Assembly: GCA_023376005.1 (NCBI GenBank)
Contig: CM042151.1
Location: forward strand, 78,073,696 to 78,137,695
From: Doryteuthis pealeii
Taxonomy: Eukaryota; Mollusca; Cephalopoda; Myopsida; Loliginidae
Length of the DNA stretch: 64,000 nt
Reading direction: 5' to 3'
Shown piece after piece: positions 44,031 to 55,089 of this stretch. Made by a program: the position numbers and the translations under genes. The notes under the pieces were generated by a model that worked only from the letters and a program-made list of their open reading frames with translations, was not told where the DNA came from and did not search any database. Numbering within the stretch: position 1 is the stretch's first letter; every line of letters begins with the position of its first letter.

Positions 44031-44640
44031 GTATGTTTTGAATGGACATTTCCGAGCGGAGCGCCAGCCGCCACAATTCCAGCAAGCAAATTGAGGTTTC
44101 TTTTGTGTTGAGTTAGGTGATGTCGAGAACTGTTGTCCTTAAACGGTGTTGATCGTAAATGTTGTTGTTGCAGGTACTTACTGTTGTATCATACGTGAAT
44201 CATGTTTAAGATTCACCAGCCGATAAGATTCCTCTGTGACTTGATCCATAGTAATCTCCGGATTTTGTTCTATCTTAGAATACTTGTGCGGATATCCATG
44301 TATTGTGCAGATCTCAACCCACATACAAATATCAAGCACTTAAATTGTTCGTCTGGGATAGAAGAGATTTTAAACCGTTCACATTCTTTGGTGACGATGG
44401 TTGAGTAAGTCATGAAATCGACTGTATCAACTTTTGTAGCGTTTACGCATTTAAACCTTGTATTAAAATGTGAGGAGTGTTCACCGAAAATGTGTTTAAT
44501 GTATCCACTGTTTCTGCAAAACTACAATCCCATGGGTGTTTTGGTAAAATGCGACTGACATATTTTACTTGTTCAGCTGGATCAATCTTCCGTAACTGGA
44601 GCCTCACCTTCTAGTCCTCCGTTTTTTTCTTTAAAATCTA
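44031..44640 (-). pseudogene. Outer Ty3/gypsy element: gag with CCHC knuckle
   Basis: The frame on the minus strand includes 'IDPAEQVKYVSRILPKHPW', 'EHSSHFNTRFKCVNATK', 'DFMTYSTIVTKECERFKI', 'PDEQFKCLIFVCGL' and 'YMDIRTSIL', followed by the zinc knuckle CWNCGG..CPFKTYCC. The pattern is that of gag in K02A2.6-type elements. Several frameshifts occur. The 5' LTR expected beyond 44640 was not recognised. Confidence 0.8.
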
Positions 44641-47019
44641 TATCCTAGCCAATTTGTTCTGTTGGTAAATATTTCAATGTTGCAAGGCCCCACGTGGTGT
44701 ATTGTTGGATATTGTACAAACGGAAATAGGAATTTCCGGTTGAATCAAATAGACAAAGGAATTGAGAAACAAAGGATGTTCCAGACAGAAGTCTGGATCG
44801 AACAAAGAGGAAGAGTGAGTAAGATCGGAGGCTTACTGCTGACCGGGTCAAACGATCTGTCCGGAAAAACAACAATAGCAGGATGACAAAGGACTTCCTA
44901 TTGACTGGTGACAAATCTAGGATTGCAGGTCACGCAGTACAGTTCCGGTGTAATTTGAATAGACCAGGGCATGCTGGGTAAAATTGAAAAAGTGACGGTT
45001 AGACAAGGAGTTCGGAGTTGAGAGTTGGTAGCCACTAACTTCAGTCACTCCCGTCGACTCTCCGAAGGAGAGACTTGTTATAACTACGGTTCATTTCCAC
45101 CACTCATCCAAGCCGGCGCACACCTCCTTTCATCCACGCCAACCGAGGAAGAAAATAAAGTCCAGCTTTCTTTTGTATACCTGCGTTGGGTTTTAATCCA
45201 GTGTACTACACACCAGCGCTGTCAATTGATACAGTATATAACAGTATTATTTCAGTATGTTCGAAGTATCTTCATCGCCAGTTCTGTTATGTTACGTTTT
45301 TTACTTTGTTGGTTTGCTTTGGAATGAGAACAAGTGGGTCTGAATGTTTTGGATCGTGTTGTGGCCAAATTTGAAAAACAGAATTGATATGACGCCTATT
45401 GTAATGTATTTCTCGATCAGGTGTATGAAGGCATTATCAAAAGGAAATGTATCTCTCCTGTCGATTTTAGTCGTTTCTCGTTTACCAATTTTTTACCGGA
45501 AGTGCCAGCTGATGTTGGGAAAGTTCATAAATAGAAGTGACGTTTTTATGTACATATTATACCAAGAGATATTCCAATACTTAATTTCATCAGTAAATAC
45601 CAGTTGCAGAGTTATGGTGTTAATTCCTGGACAGATATGCTATTTACTTATTTTATGTTAATAATTTAGTCAAGATACTCTGGGGTCAGGCATGTTTTCA
45701 AGGCCAAAGCATCATTACCCTGTAGTCAAGGGTCGAACTTACCTGACTCAAAGCGTCCTCGATGCCTTGCCTGCAAATTGAGCCATGGTAGAAGAAGTAA
45801 TGTAGTTGGAGCGGTACGCCACTGTACCCACTGAATAAGAAATTTGATGTATCAAAAAGTTGGAGAGGGCAGAGTAAACTTTTATAAAAGTTGCAATACA
45901 TTATGGGTAGTCAGTTTGGCAATAAAAGCGACCCATTTTTGCCTGAACGACTGAATCGTATTTCTCTTCAGTGACAGTGCGTCTGTGAGGAAGGGAGAAA
46001 GAGAAGACGGGCGATTAGCAGATGGAAGGAGGAGGGTGAAAACAACACGCAAAAGCGAGTGTGCTATCTAAAGGTCCCTGGTTCAATCCCGATGTGGACG
46101 CCAAAGAGAAGCTGGCGAAAAATCTAACCCAGTGTGCTTCAACAGTATCGTATAATACCACCAGACTTTATTGCTTTATTATCACATTGTAGGAAAGCCA
46201 GATTGCATTCTCTTCAAATAATCTTTTGGTACATTCACAACTTTCCACTAACAAAATAATAATTTAATGATGTAAGATTTGATTTTTTTTAAATTACAGA
46301 ATATTGTAGTGTTCTAAATTATAAGGAGTAATTGTCCTTATATGAATGTGTGGATGGTGCTTCCTCATGTCTGCTGATGCCTTTGTTGGGTTGTTTTCCC
46401 TTTGCCTGGAAGAGTTATCTTCCCTCTGGGTTCCTGTTTTTGACCACCAGGGTTAGACACTTGTCTACACCCTTCTTGTGTGGGAGGTTTCAGCCCCCAA
46501 CACAGGCATTAGTAAGTGACTTTCTTATGGACTCTCCATAACCCCTCATTACTGCTATATTCTAGATATATCTACTCTGTACCCTTCTTTTTATGTGTCA
46601 TTCACATGTACATTATGTATCTTTGTAACGTATATGTATTTCATGTCTTATATGTTTCTCCATGTGCTGTATGTATTAAAGTCCATTTTGTTATGTTTAA
46701 CACTCGTGTCGGAGTTCTTTTGTTCAACTTATTATAACCTTGAACCCAACATCTTGATGTCTTTGAACAAACTGTAGAAATTATGCAGGATGGTAATTTT
46801 ACGATAAAGTCCTGCAATTCTAATGATGTAGTTGTAAGGACACAGATCATTGAAGATGGAAACAAAAACAATAAAAAAAACGTGATCAAAATATTGAGGA
46901 AAAATTACTTTTAAAAGAAGCTTCATCTTTTATTACTTTAAATACCAAAAACCTTCTTAAAATTCTATAATTAGCTGATTTGGGTGTCTTTAAAAAAACA
47001 GCGGTGTATTATTTTTGGT
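44641..47019. other. No gene recognised
   Basis: A 74-codon frame at 44662-44886 starts with 'CIVGYCTNGNRN', faintly like a THAP start, but the rest does not fit. Around 45150-45215 'gaaaataaagtccagc' followed later by 'tactaca' could be an LTR end. A tRNA-like 'ggttcaatcccgatg' lies near 46080. None is strong enough to annotate. Confidence 0.4.
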
Positions 47020-47345
47020 ATATATAAGCCGTGCTGCAATCCACCACTTAAATTTATAGATTAAGCGAGGTCACGTGGTTTAAACCTCAGCCAATCAACA
47101 GCCCGAATACGTGGTTAGTTAACTATTTAATCGCTGATATTGACAGGCGTTCTTTTTTACACTCCTTGGCGAATGACCTGCAACACCGAGGAGCATCAAG
47201 GAACAACCAAAGATCATACCCAATATTAAGGGAAACCAAAGAGTAACTAAAGGATTCTTCACTAAGGATTGCGCTCTGCTTAACACAAAGGAACTCAGCT
47301 GGATAGTGTTCTTGCTTGAAGCCAAAGGATGGTCACAAATATCGT
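47020..47345 (+). repeat. E-box/CCAAT repeat family, copy 1
   Basis: Shared order: 'tttatagattaagcgaggtc', 'cacgtggttta', 'ctcagccaatcaacagcc', 'ttaactatttaa', then 'aaaggattc' and 'aaggaactcag'. The same arrangement occurs at 55090-55375 and 60585-61110 and inverted at 61965-62225. No protein is encoded. Confidence 0.7.
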
Positions 47346-49216
47346 AACAAACGGTGCTTTAGTAAATGCACATATTTATAAAAACCTATATCATTCTGCT
47401 GATAAAAATTGTTTTTATTTACCTTGCAACTTTCATTTTTTACTTCTAAGTTAATTCAAATGTAAATCTGAATGTATTATTGTATGATTATTTATATGGG
47501 ATGTAAAAGCAAAAACGGACAAAAAGTGTGCAACTCTTTAAAATTATATTTTAAAACGTTAATAAAAGTTGATAATTATCTTTTTACTGTTTTCTTTTAC
47601 GTAAATAAAGACCAATTCCAAGATTATTTGTTAAAAGAAAAAAAAACTTATTTCTGTAACACACAACGTACATTTTATTGTTTTAAATTCTTTTTCAATG
47701 AATGTTTACTTTTTTTTCCCATATATTTCGTGCTAAAATATAAGGTATGATTATTTTCTATGACAGGCCATAAGTGTAATTTTTAGTACATAGGAGCAGC
47801 AGCAGTAGTCGTCAGCATTAGATGACAGTTTTAGATACAATTTTTTTTAAGTAAACGGCTCTCATTAAAAGAAAATGTTTAATTTTAAAAGATTAAAAAA
47901 AACTTTTATTTTTTGCATAGAGACTATTATAATGGAATCTCATTATTTTTAGCTCTATATTTTTAATACAATCTTTTCTTATAGAAAGGCCTTTGTCAGA
48001 AAATGAATGCGATAATTTATTTTACATTTATAAATTTTAAAATATCTCTAAAATGAAAAATAAAAGGTTGATAGGTTAAACTTTTAATATCACATTCCTT
48101 AAGAAATAAGCTAAAAATTAAACAAAAACAAAAAAGAATAAATATTTTTTATTCACGAGACTTAGGTTTCAAAGAAGTCCTACTTCCGACTTTATAAAAA
48201 CATCGATATTTTTTTTCATATGTCTTATTGAATTCTCTTCCCCAAAATGTAAATTTATTTTCAGCCTCCAAAAATTATGAAGAAAGTTATTGTTCATTAT
48301 AGGGGGTGGACAATGCGTGAAATAAAAACTAAGGAAAAATACTTAGCCTTTTTAATTTAGAGTAAATAGTTATCTAAAACAAAAGCTCTTCTTTTATTAC
48401 TTCGTATACCGAAAATTTTATCAAAATCGTATTATTAGTTTATCTTGGTTGATCTTTCAGGAATTTCCTGTGATACCCCTTATTGACAGGTGCGCGAATT
48501 TGTAAATCCCTATTATTTACTTATGTGCACGGAGACCGATGTAAGGGAGATAAATACGTAAAAAAAAATCAACACAAGTAGACAAGATGTTAGCGTGTAA
48601 ATAACGGAAAATCTTTGTGAATTTCATCAGCCCGGGTTATCAAGGGAGATAACTTTTGATACTGTTGCTGATCCATAAACGAAAAAATAATCGTTAGTAA
48701 TAATTTTTAAATATATAAAAATCTCGAAAATATGTTATTTATCTATGGTAAAAATATTGAGTTCAACATGGCTGCCTCCAGACGTTTAAAATTCACTATC
48801 AAATTTTTAAGTGAATAAAAATGGGCGAATTGAATAAGAGAAAATACTTTTTTTGCATCAATTCAAGAAAAATATTGTATTAAATCTACAGAAAATAACT
48901 TTCTGGTGGTGATTCTTTTTTTAATTTTATTCTTTAGTGTGGTTTGCAGGATTTGAACTTTCTAGAAATGTAGAAATTAGGGACTGGGATTTTTTTATTC
49001 AAATTAACCCCCATACAATCTGAATTTAAAAAAGACAACATTTTCATGTTTTTGTTGGAGGGGGGGGGTCATAAAATAAGCTATTCCTTATAAATTAAGT
49101 CGTTAATGAATAAAGTGGTAAAAATTTCATTAAAATCGGACAATTACTTCCCTTTGCGATTTCTGGATATCCCTAAATTTATTTACGAATAGCAAAGAAT
49201 ATATAAGATAAGACTA
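47346..49216. other. AT-rich decayed repeats, no gene
   Basis: The block at 48770-48960 is shared with 51405-51600 and 12660-12850 (cagacgtttaaaattca, agtgaataaaaat, ttttttgcatcaattcaa). 49020-49160 resembles parts of the TA-flanked MITE family. The frame at 47472-47750 has no motif. Confidence 0.5.
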
Positions 49217-50249
49217 GAGTTACCCAAAAATCGTCTGCTAATGTTTTTTAAAAAACGAATAAAAATTAATTAAATCGATTATTTAAGGTCAGGCTTTTGT
49301 CTAAATCGGAAACTAGAACATAATGACCATCAATAAAAAAGCAAAATAATATTACACATTTAATTCATTTTTAATACATTTAAAAACGATATTGTGGTCA
49401 ATTTCGATCGCGTATGGTCTGAAACGCTGTTTTAAAATGGCCTGTTTACAAAATTAATGTAACATTAGCGATTTTTAAAAAATACAAAAAATCAGAGAAT
49501 TATCCGATTTTAATGAAATTTTCAGTATATATTTATCAATTAATGAATTTTGTAATGCATCAGTTATTTTATTTCAAAATTTTAATTAAGTATTTCTGCT
49601 ATAAAAAATTAATATATAAAATTCATCTAAAATATGAAAATCCTGATGTTAAATTTAAAATGTTATGTTTTTAGAATCTAGAAATAGATATCTATTTAAT
49701 GCAAACCTTATTTACGTGCAAAAAGAAATAAGTTTTGAAGAAAAACTCTATTGAAAATTTAGCCCCCCACCCTTTCTGCTTAAGAAAAAATATCGATGTA
49801 TATTTTTTTTTCTTTTATAAGATAATAGTCAATTAAATAATTATCAAAATGAGTAAAAAAGAAATCTCAAAAAAAAAAATTTTTATATTTTTTTTTTCAT
49901 TTTATTTTCCGATTTTCGGTACTTATTTTCTCATAGAATATTCCTTTTAATTTTTTTATTCACAACTTCGGTCTTTTATCTTTTTTATTTCTGCTGTAAT
50001 TAGTATCATACACTGACCAACTCGCCAAAATAAGGGGGGGGGGTCAAAATTAAGTGACCTGAAAAAAATCAGAAAATTTTAAAATAAATTAAATAATGCA
50101 TTATAAAGTTCATTCATTGATAAATCAACACTGAAAATTTCATTAAAATCCGATAATTGCCTGATTTTTGGTAAATTATTTTCTGTAGCGGGGTGGGGGG
50201 CTAAATTAATTTTGTCAAAAACGGATTTTAGGTCAATTTTGGGACTACC
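49217..50249 (-). mobile_element. TA-flanked MITE, copy 2
   Basis: The element is bounded by TA at 49215-49216 and 50250-50251. On the minus strand it runs parallel to 32545-33472, including both homopolymer positions (C/G runs near 50034-50043 and 50189) and the inverted ends (gttacccaaaaatcgtctg, and 'ccaaaattgacctaaaatcc' from the other side). No transposase is encoded. The apparent frame at 50079-50285 lies inside it and is not a gene. Confidence 0.8.
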
Positions 50250-50259
50250 TAGATAAGAC

Positions 50260-50537
50260 GGTAAATAAAATTGCTTACGATTCATTTTACTCTACGTTTT
50301 TATGGACAGAAACAAATAGTGAACAGCGCATGCATCGAAACGTCGAAGGAAACGGAAGTGACACCATTATTTACTTCCTGAGCACGTGTCGATACGGAGT
50401 ATTTGTTTTTAGACCATATATCGAACTTTGTCCTTTTCTTGTGGCCACAAAGACTGAGTAATATTTTGTGTCGTCGAAATAGAGATTGGTTTATCGTAGT
50501 AAAATGCCTTTCTTTTTTCAACTGAAAAGATAGAGAA
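50260..50537 (+). other. Candidate 5' exon of the ten-finger gene
   Basis: 'gagaag|taagtg'-type 5' splice site: GT at 50538-50539 in 'agaagtaagtg'. The region is less AT-rich than its surroundings. A matching acceptor occurs at 52107-52108. This is inferred from splice signals only, and the promoter is unknown. Confidence 0.3.
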
Positions 50538-51001
50538 GTAAGTGTTCTTTATTTATTTATTTAACTACATTGTAGTTAAATAAATTGTAGTTACTACAAT
50601 GACACTTTTATTGTGATGCTTGTTATTGTGATATTTGAACCAGTCATAAATTAATTATCGCCCTTTAGACTTATTACTTGTTACTGTTTTGTCTGTAGGG
50701 ACAACCAATCCTGTTAAAATTATAGGTATACCGTGAATTCAGGGGCGATAATTTTTACCATAATACAGGAGCACACCAGCGATACATTTTGTTGCTATGG
50801 ATGGCCAACAATGTAAAAATCAAAATAGCTAAATGATAATAAACCGATATCCAAGGAAAGCAAAATGATACAAAATAATTTAGGTTAAGGGAAACAAATA
50901 TGTTGAGAACAGAATTTATGTAAATTTTCATATTTAGTAATATTTGAGTATATCTAGGTGTGTCAAGTAGCAATTATTATTTACCTATTTCACTTCTTCA
51001 G

Positions 51002-51004
<3 letters not shown>

Positions 51005-51051
<47 letters not shown>
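51005..51051. repeat. (TA)n microsatellite
   Basis: More than twenty TA units. Confidence 0.95.
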
Positions 51052-51053
<2 letters not shown>

Positions 51054-51979
51054 GCATTTTTCGGGTGTAAAGGAGATGAATGCATAAATATAGTTTTAAA
51101 AATTATATTGATGTTTTGTATAAATAGGTAAAAATCTATGGTTGGCCATAAAGTAAAATTTTATTGAACTGGGTCATCAGGGGGAATAACTTTTTAATAT
51201 GTTTGACGATAAAAAGGCGGATAACTTATGTCCTTTTTAGTCTTCTGTAGACGGAAATGATATCCTTAGTATTATTATTTTTGAATATATAAAAATAAAC
51301 CTTGGAAAATATATTGTGCAAACTTCTGCATTTTTAAACCTATATTTTTAGATAGATAAATTAAAACTTGTTATACAGTTTAAATATCAACTTCAATATG
51401 CATGCTTCCAGACGTTTTAAAATTCAATATTAGATTCTTAAGTGAATAAAAATACACTAGTTGAATCATAAAAAAATATTTTTTGCATCAATTCAAAGAA
51501 AAATATTGTTCTTAAAACTACGACAAAAAAAATGCTACACTAATTATTTTTTGAGTTTTAAGAAAAAAACTTTTAAATTTTCAAATCACTTTTTGGGGGT
51601 ATTTTACCTTGTAAAAACATATTTCCCCTGATGTATTTTAGGAAAAAAATATGTTAAACATAAATTCATCTAAAGGCGAATAAGTAGCAAAATTTTTAAT
51701 TGATTTTTCATAGAATTTTTTTTTAAATACTGTATATATTTTGTTCTGATTCCATAAAATTAAATAGGAGGGGATTGACCTAGTAAAAAAAAATTTCCCT
51801 TATTATATATTAGGAAAAAACTATTTTAAACATAAATTCACCTAAAGGTGATTAAGTATCGAAATTTTCGTGAAAATTTGACAATTGATTTTTCATAGAA
51901 TTTTGATATTTTCATGTTGTAATGATACTGACTATAAATTAAATACTCATTGATAAACTTACTTAATTCCTTAAATGAC

Positions 51980-52047
51980 TGTGACGTTAAGCAGTGACAT
52001 AGTTTTGGTTAAAGACAAATAGAGACCAAATCTCTATTATTGATAGA
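51980..52047 (-). mobile_element. Helitron 5' end relic
   Basis: On the minus strand 'tctatcaataatagagattt' follows an A, and 'aaccaaaactatgtcactgc' comes next, as in the Helitron at 56722-57196. The 3' end was not found. Confidence 0.55.
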
Positions 52048-52127
52048 TATAACTGCAAATAAAGCATTAGTTATCTTGTCATCTTGAATATTTCTTCTTT
52101 ATTTACAGATATCAATTATAGAGGAGA

Positions 52128-52281
52128 ATGAAGAAAAAGTATCAAACAAAGTATACCAATGAGAAAACGTATTTTTCCAAAGTGTGTGGATCTGCACTTT
52201 GATAGATTTCATCCTTAAATAGCCATGTTCAAACACACAGGATAAATTATTTATTCTTTCCAAGTTTCTACATGTATAACC
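52128..52281 (+). pseudogene. Decayed finger upstream of the ten-finger ORF
   Basis: A short upstream frame (52128-52202) encodes 'TNEKTYFSKVCGSAL' and then a stop, clearly derived from TGEKPF-x-C-x-VCGSAF. After the stop, 'cttaaatagccatg' and 'ttcaaacacacaggataaa' correspond to the helix end and linker. The first Cys of the pair is replaced. If transcribed with the gene it would act as an upstream ORF. It is out of frame with the main ORF. Confidence 0.8.
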
Positions 52282-53166
52282 ATGGAAGCAGATACTGAAA
52301 AACAACTTTACTCCTGTCAAGTGTGTGGATCAGCATTTTCACAGAGTGGCAATTTAAGAAGCCACATGCGAATGCACACAGGAGAGAAACCATTTTCTTG
52401 TCAAGTGTGTGGATCAACATTTGCACGGAGTTCCTCTTTAAAAATACACATGCGAACACATACAGGAGAGAAACCGTTTGCTTGTCAAGTGTGTGGATCA
52501 ACATTTTCAGTGAGTTCCAATTTAAAAACACATATGCGAATACACACAGGAGAGAAACCATTTTCTTGTCAAGTGTGTGGATCTGTATTTTCAGATAATT
52601 CCTGTTTAAAAAAGCACATGCAAATACACACAGGAGAAAAACCATTTTCTTGTCAAGTGTGTGGATCAGCATTTTCAAAAAATTGCAACTTAAAAAGCCA
52701 TATGCGAATACACACAGGAGAGAAACCATTTTCTTGTGATATATGTAGATCTGCATTTTCAGAGAATTCCAGTTTAAAAAAACACATGCAAACACACACA
52801 GGAGAGAAACCATTTACTTGTCAAGTGTGTGAATCAAGATTTTCAGATCATGAACATCTAAAAAGACACAAACGAAAACACACAGGAGAAAAACCATTTT
52901 CTTGTATGGTGTGCGGATCAGCATTTTCAGAAAGTTGCAATTTAAAGAGGCACATGCGAATACACACAGGAGAGAAACCATTTTCGTGTCAAGTGTGTGG
53001 AACTGCATTTTCAGAGAATTCAAAATTAAAAAACCACATGCGAATACATACAGGGGAAAAACCATTTTCTTGTCATTTATGTGATTCAGCATTTACAATG
53101 AATTCCAGCTTAAAAAGACATATGCAAATACACATTTCAGGAAAATGGCTGGAATACAAAAAATGA
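52282..53166 (+). CDS. Ten-finger C2H2 zinc-finger protein
   Basis: The 294-residue protein is composed of ten tandem C2H2 fingers with an exact 28-residue period (first Cys12/Cys15/His28/His32, last Cys264/Cys267/His280/His284). Almost all linkers are perfect TGEKPF, which marks DNA-binding arrays that wrap the major groove. The finger framework (CQVCGSAFS..LK.HMRIH) is nearly constant, while helix positions -1, 2, 3 and 6 vary (for example Q-G-N-S in finger 1, R-S-S-I in 2, D-E-H-R in 7). No KRAB, BTB, ZAD or other effector domain is seen. The start is favoured by 'aaccATGg', a good initiation context, and by lying just before finger 1. The last ten residues (ISGKWLEYKK) appear to derive from an adjoining LINE fragment. 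A nuclear regulator or transposon-repressor role is only a family-level inference. Confidence 0.9.
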   Translation: MEADTEKQLYSCQVCGSAFSQSGNLRSHMRMHTGEKPFSCQVCGSTFARSSSLKIHMRTHTGEKPFACQVCGSTFSVSSNLKTHMRIHTGEKPFSCQVCGSVFSDNSCLKKHMQIHTGEKPFSCQVCGSAFSKNCNLKSHMRIHTGEKPFSCDICRSAFSENSSLKKHMQTHTGEKPFTCQVCESRFSDHEHLKRHKRKHTGEKPFSCMVCGSAFSESCNLKRHMRIHTGEKPFSCQVCGTAFSENSKLKNHMRIHTGEKPFSCHLCDSAFTMNSSLKRHMQIHISGKWLEYKK

Positions 53167-53755
53167 TCAGTGCAGATTCTGCCACTCAGCCATCAAAAGT
53201 CCAAGCCAGCTAATGTCTGGATGCCAGATCCTTTTGGCAGATGGCCAGTGGCCACTACACTACCAGCCGTAACAAAATATGTAAATATCTCCATGAAAAA
53301 TCTGCAGAGAAATGCAGCTTGAGAGACACAGTACATCTGGAAACATAAACCTCTACTGATAATATCAAATAGAAATTTGACTGTGTTCTATGATAAAGTT
53401 ATACAGACAGGCAGATTTATAAATAACTAAGCCATTAAACCAGATATTGTCTTCTGGAATAAATATGAAAAACTGCTCTCATTATTGATGTAGCTGTCCC
53501 AAATGATTATGGCCTCAATAGAGTTAAGCAGGAAAAATTTTTTTAAATATCAAACCTCAAGAATGACCTAAAAACAACTTGGTCATTGAAAGAAATCAAT
53601 ATCATACCTGTTGTGGTGGGCAACTGGGCTGGTGAAGCAAAACTTGAAACAATACCAGGTAAACCAAGCTGCTATGAAGTACAAATAGCAGCTATCAAAG
53701 AACATGCTCCATCCTAAAACAATCCTTAGGATACAAATACCATTTATAAAGGAAT
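53142..53755 (+). pseudogene. LINE polymerase C-terminal fragment
   Basis: Starting at the end of the finger ORF, the sequence encodes 'DQCRFCHSAIKSPSQLMSGC', 'QILLADGQW', then 'IKPDIVFWNKYEKTALIIDV', 'AVPNDYGLNRVKQEK', 'NLKNDLKTTWSLKEINIIPV' and 'IPGKPSCYEVQIAAIK'. This is the cysteine-rich and endonuclease-like C-terminus of a non-LTR retrotransposon polymerase. It has one or two frameshifts and an altered stretch after VVVG. It sits between the intact fingers and the decayed fingers further on, so it inserted into the array. Confidence 0.88.
53458..53463 (+). terminator. Candidate polyadenylation signal
   Basis: aataaa inside the LINE fragment, about 290 bp past the stop of the ten-finger ORF. 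It could end the chimeric transcript, but this is untested. Confidence 0.3.
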
Positions 53756-53842
53756 CAAGTGTTAGCCCTGGGCAAGGCCCCTTTGCTTCTAAAAATTGTT
53801 AAAAGAAAATTTTAAAAAAGCAGAAAACAATTTATTGTTAAA

Positions 53843-54085
53843 AGTGCTTGTTAGCATTTTCAAGCATTTCAAACTTAAAAGCACTCAAGTAAAAATATCT
53901 CTTCTTTTTTTCAACTGCACAGATCTACATTTGCTGTGAGTTTTAGTTTCAAAACCCATGTATGAATACAAGCATTATAAAAACCATTTTCTTGTAAAGT
54001 TTTTGGATTATCATTTTTAGGGAATGAATATTTAAAATGCTGCATGCAAAGTCATAGAGAAAACATTTTCTTATCAATTTGTTGG
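53843..54085 (+). pseudogene. Decayed C2H2 fingers beyond the LINE
   Basis: Three finger-sized remnants recur at about 66-84 bp: 'gcattttcaagcatttcaaa', then 'acatttgctgtgagttttag' with 'acccatgtatgaatacaag', then 'ccattttcttgtaaagtttt'. The last continues to 'catgcaaagtcatagagaaa'. Each matches the nucleotide framework of the intact fingers, but cysteines are lost and stops present. Confidence 0.8.
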
Positions 54086-54094
54086 GGTTTACGA

Positions 54095-54645
54095 CATGTC
54101 AACACATTGGGTCATTTTATGCCGAAGACATTTTTGTTTTATTCATTCTTGATGGGAACTCAATTTGTTTTAAACACATTCTTTTCTATTTATCCCGTAG
54201 ATGGGGCCCTAACAGGTTCGACCAGGCAGCAATGGTGATGAAGGAGTGCTCATTATTCCCCAGACCTCCAAACTAGAACCTCACTATCAGAGTTTAATGT
54301 TATACCCAAGACATGAAGACCCTCAGCCATCGCCTTCTTGCATATATATGATAAAAAGAGTTGAGTCTTGCCATTAGAGGAATTGAGATGGGACATTCAT
54401 ATAGGTGCTTGACATGGCCAGCTGACTGGTCAAAAGGGGGATTCTTCAACCGCCCAGCTAGCGTAAGTAAGGCCAAAGTGGAGTGTTGCATGTAATGGAC
54501 TGCTCATCCACCAGGATTCATCCTTAAACCTCAAGGTCGCCCGCAATACAACAAACAGGTGGCCTCATTGGGGGGGGGGTCTTACCGCTCTGCAGAGGTG
54601 AAGTCAGTGTATTCCAAAGCCGCAGCCAACAGGGCTGTCAGGTGT
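54095..54645 (-). mobile_element. Repeat family R, near-complete copy in decayed fingers
   Basis: It begins 'gacatgtcaacacattgggt' (tail, minus sense) and ends 'agccaacagggct', parallel to 62430-63010. It splits the decayed finger array: finger remnants lie at 54085 and again at 54645. It must therefore have inserted into finger sequence. A minus-strand frame (54300-54491) resembles the one at 62666-62941. Confidence 0.8.
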
Positions 54646-54735
54646 GTGTATCATCAGTTTCATAAAGTTCCAATTCAAAACACATGTAAATACATACAGG
54701 AGAAAAAACATTTTCTTTTGAAGTATGTGAATGGA
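54641..54735 (+). pseudogene. Last decayed C2H2 finger
   Basis: 'ggctgtcaggtgtgtgtatc' followed by 'agttccaattcaaaacacat', 'gtaaatacatacaggagaaa' and 'cattttcttttgaagtatg' mirrors CQVCGS..F..SSNSKHM..IHTGEK..FS. It marks the far end of the original array, about 1.5 kb past the intact ORF. Confidence 0.85.
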
Positions 54736-55089
54736 TAGATATTAACTAGCAAAAAGCAATTCACTGTTAAGTAATCAAACATATTTAAGTTTGTGAATTG
54801 TGACTTTTTCTTTAAATTGCATATTTTAGCCATTTTTTCCTAATATTCTTTGTCTAAAGAGACTTTTAATTAAAAAGTTAATTGAATATAATTGATCCTC
54901 ATGATATTGAGGTTATCTTTTTTAATAATTTGTATAATCCGCTGTCCAGTGTAAATATTTTCACTTGACATGATGTTTTATTGCCTTTTCTAATTCAGTA
55001 TAGAACTTTATGCAGCTTGTGTATCCTGATTTGAATGCACACAGTATTCATGTTACAATAGGTTATTTGCCTTTACTAACTGTTGAGAA
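54736..55089. other. AT-rich, no gene recognised
   Basis: Nothing beyond short AT-rich strings was identified here. Confidence 0.4.

Larger units (their letters stand above)
50538..52108 (+). other. Putative intron, AT-rich repeats
   Basis: The stretch contains a (TA)n run (51005-51051), the shared block at 51405-51600, and a direct duplication at about 51650-51720 and 51820-51905 (taaacataaattca, then 'aattgatttttcatagaat'). 'tttcttctttatttacag' at 52091-52108 is a good 3' splice site. At 52047 on the minus strand a Helitron-type 5' end occurs. Confidence 0.35.

Noticed and set aside
44662..44886. Possible THAP-domain start (CIVGYCTNG)
   Set aside because: Only the first dozen residues fit; the later Cys, His and the AVPTIF-type motif are absent.
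46060..46130. tRNA gene near 'ggttcaatcccgatg'
   Set aside because: A B-box-like string is present, but no A box, acceptor stem or anticodon arm could be drawn; probably a SINE relic.
50079..50285. 68-codon minus-strand frame
   Set aside because: It lies inside the TA-flanked MITE, and the related copy at 32545-33472 does not keep the frame.
52268..52813. 181-codon minus-strand frame opposite the finger gene
   Set aside because: It is the antisense shadow of the 84-bp finger period; its own repeat period matches the fingers exactly.
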